Of a stretch of 6,717 nucleotides of DNA, positions 5,335 to 6,717 are shown one piece after another. Each line of letters begins with the position of its first letter. Within the stretch, counting starts at the first letter, position 1. This DNA is from Chitinophagales bacterium (GTDB lineage Bacteria > Bacteroidota > Bacteroidia > Chitinophagales > UBA10324). Position numbers and translations under genes: made by a program. The notes under the pieces were generated by a model. It did not search any database and was not told the origin of the DNA. It was given only the letters and a program-made list of their open reading frames with translations. The DNA lies in assembly GCA_026786335.1 (NCBI GenBank), contig JAJAYG010000341.1, positions 1 through 6,717 on the forward strand, written 5' to 3'.

Positions 5335-6174
5335 TTGAACTGGAATAATTTTATAGAACAAGCTTTAGCTGAAGACGTAAGGGAGGGTGACCATACCTCC
5401 CTTTCGTGTATTAGTAATGATGCAAATGGTTCTGCGAGATTATTAATTAAGGATACAGGAATATTGGCAGGGGTTGAACTGGCTGAAAAAATTTTCTTCC
5501 ACCTCTCTCCCCAAATTCAGTTCACCAAAATTTTAAATGACGGAACTGAAATGCAATCAGGGCAAATTGCATTTGAGTTAGCTGGCAATGCAAGAGCAAT
5601 ACTTACCGGCGAACGGCTTGCATTAAATTGTATGCAGCGGATGAGTGGCATTGCAACACTTACCAATCAGTTTGTGAAAATGGTGGAAGGAACACAAGCC
5701 AAAATACTCGATACAAGAAAAACAACTCCGCTTTTTCGTGCAGCAGAAAAGTGGGCGGTAAAAATTGGCGGAGGTGAAAATCACCGCTTCGGTTTGTTTG
5801 ATATGATTTTGATCAAAGACAATCATATTGATTACGCGGGCGGAATTGTAAACGCCATTGAAGCAGTAAAAAGATATTTGTTAGAAAAGAATCTCCAGCT
5901 CAAAGTTGAAATTGAAGCAAGAACTTTGATTGATGTAGCGTTGATTATGACAACAGGAGGCGTTGACCGCATCATGCTTGATAATTTTTCTCTTTCAAAT
6001 CTTCAGCAAGCTGTAAATCTCATCAATCGAAAATTTGAAACAGAAGCATCGGGTGGTGTAACTCTTGAAACGGTTCGGGCGATTGCAGAAACTGGTGTAG
6101 ATTATATTTCCGTTGGTGCGCTCACTCATTCATATCAAAGTTGCGATATGAGTTTGAAGGCAAATATCAATTAG
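5335..6174 (+). CDS. nadC: Nicotinate-nucleotide diphosphorylase (carboxylating), quinolinate phosphoribosyltransferase
   Basis: It converts quinolinate and phosphoribosyl pyrophosphate to nicotinate mononucleotide, CO2 and pyrophosphate, in de novo NAD synthesis in the cytoplasm. The 279-residue length is typical. The N-terminal domain opens with ALAEDVREGDHTS (10-22). Active-site motifs follow in order: GERLALN (92-98), QRMSGIAT (101-108), DTRKTTP (126-132), GGGENHRFGL (145-154), IKDNH (160-164), VEIEA (191-195), IMLDN (213-217), SGGV (239-242) and SVGALTHS (259-266). These include the quinolinate- and phosphate-binding Arg, Lys and His residues, so it should be active. The start is the TTG at 5335, directly after the TAG of the DUF4783 gene; the first in-frame ATG is codon 73, inside the N-terminal domain, so TTG must be used. 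Translation is probably coupled to the upstream gene. No nadA or nadB is in the window. Confidence 0.97.
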   Translation: MNWNNFIEQALAEDVREGDHTSLSCISNDANGSARLLIKDTGILAGVELAEKIFFHLSPQIQFTKILNDGTEMQSGQIAFELAGNARAILTGERLALNCMQRMSGIATLTNQFVKMVEGTQAKILDTRKTTPLFRAAEKWAVKIGGGENHRFGLFDMILIKDNHIDYAGGIVNAIEAVKRYLLEKNLQLKVEIEARTLIDVALIMTTGGVDRIMLDNFSLSNLQQAVNLINRKFETEASGGVTLETVRAIAETGVDYISVGALTHSYQSCDMSLKANIN

Positions 6175-6195
6175 CGTTTTCCTTTCCTTAAAAAA

Positions 6196-6717
6196 TTACT
6201 TGAGCCATTGATAAATTATTAAACTCGAGAAGTAAGCCAGCCCCGTCATGTACAGCAATTGAATCAAAGGCCACTTCCACGATTTTGTTTCTCTTTTAAC
6301 TACTGCAACTGTGCTCATACACTGCATGGCGAATGCAAAAAATATCATCAGTGATAATGCTGCTGCGCCCGAATAAATTTTCTTTCCTGTTTCGGGATCC
6401 ACTTCATTTTTCATTCGCTCGCGAATAGCAGCAAAGTTTGAATTATTGGTAGAACCAACACTATAAATGGTTGACATGGTGCCTACAAAAACCTCACGTG
6501 CAGCAAAGGAAGTAATGAGTGCAATGCCGATCTTCCAGTCAAATCCTAAAGGCCTTATTGCCGGTTCTATAAATTTTCCAACATTGCCTGCATAAGATGC
6601 TTCCAGTTTTTCAGATTGCATTTTGTTATCTATATCTGTGGCAGTCATAATTTCGGTAGGTAGAATAGTTGAATACTTCTTTTCAATTTCACTCATCACA
6701 TTCCCAGGTCCAAATGA
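6196..6717 (-). CDS. feoB: Ferrous iron transporter FeoB, C-terminal part (5' end outside window)
   Basis: FeoB imports Fe(II) across the inner membrane, using an N-terminal G domain to drive or gate a membrane channel. Only the last 173 residues are visible. The frame is open to the window edge, and the residues before the first possible start (S-F-G-P-G-N) match the conserved turn that follows a membrane helix in FeoB, so the GTG at 6699 and ATG at 6696 are internal. Next comes the segment with IEPAIRPLGFDWKIGIALI, then AAREVFVGTMSTIY (the second Gate motif region), a soluble loop, and two further membrane helices separated by VKRETKSWKW. A Cys in FAMQCMSTVAVV sits where many FeoB proteins have one. 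The stop is 21 bp from the convergent nadC stop, with no clear terminator between them. Confidence 0.93.
   Translation of the reverse strand, partial: SFGPGNVMSEIEKKYSTILPTEIMTATDIDNKMQSEKLEASYAGNVGKFIEPAIRPLGFDWKIGIALITSFAAREVFVGTMSTIYSVGSTNNSNFAAIRERMKNEVDPETGKKIYSGAAALSLMIFFAFAMQCMSTVAVVKRETKSWKWPLIQLLYMTGLAYFSSLIIYQWLK

Noticed and set aside
5623..5826. 67-codon reverse open frame
   Set aside because: Antisense shadow of nadC.
6175..6195. Bidirectional terminator between nadC and feoB
   Set aside because: The 21-bp gap has a short pyrimidine run and A-run but no inverted repeat.

Overview
The window looks like ordinary chromosome of an uncultured or poorly characterised member of the Bacteroidota, probably near the Chitinophagales/Sphingobacteriales. 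The evidence is the low GC content, near-absent Shine-Dalgarno sites, TAnnTTTG-type promoter boxes, an exported sulfatase with a C-terminal type IX secretion sorting domain, and the DUF4783-nadC gene pair typical of that phylum. I place it by gene content only and did no phylogeny.

Layout, left to right. (1) 2-487 (+) is the C-terminal part of an HrgA/COG2958-like protein, cut by the window edge. (2) 488-698 is a gene-free spacer with a 14-bp inverted repeat, a 19-bp direct repeat and a weak attC-like pair of boxes. (3) 699-1334 (-) is an unrecognised lipoprotein whose signal-peptide codons lie in a degenerate 7-bp tandem array. (4) 1335-1531 holds three GC-core palindromes and most of a second, different 7-bp array. 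(5) 1532-3064 (-) is gpmI, whose last codons lie inside that second array. (6) 3086-4747 (-) is a secreted Cys-type sulfatase, 21 bp upstream of gpmI and probably co-transcribed with it. (7) 4748-4932 is a divergent promoter region. (8) 4933-5334 (+) encodes an exported DUF4783 protein. (9) 5335-6174 (+) is nadC, which abuts it with a TTG start. (10) 6196-6717 (-) is the C-terminal end of FeoB, cut by the window edge and convergent with nadC.

The identifiable functions are housekeeping (glycolysis, NAD synthesis, ferrous iron uptake), plus one secreted enzyme acting on sulfated substrates. I see no defence island, phage, insertion sequence, tRNA, rRNA or CRISPR array.

The most unusual part is 1231-1541. 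Two unrelated heptanucleotide arrays, each in exact 7-bp register, bracket three stem-loop elements, and both arrays run into coding sequence: the lipoprotein's signal peptide and the GpmI C terminus. Because 7 is not a multiple of 3, gain or loss of one unit would shift the lipoprotein reading frame.
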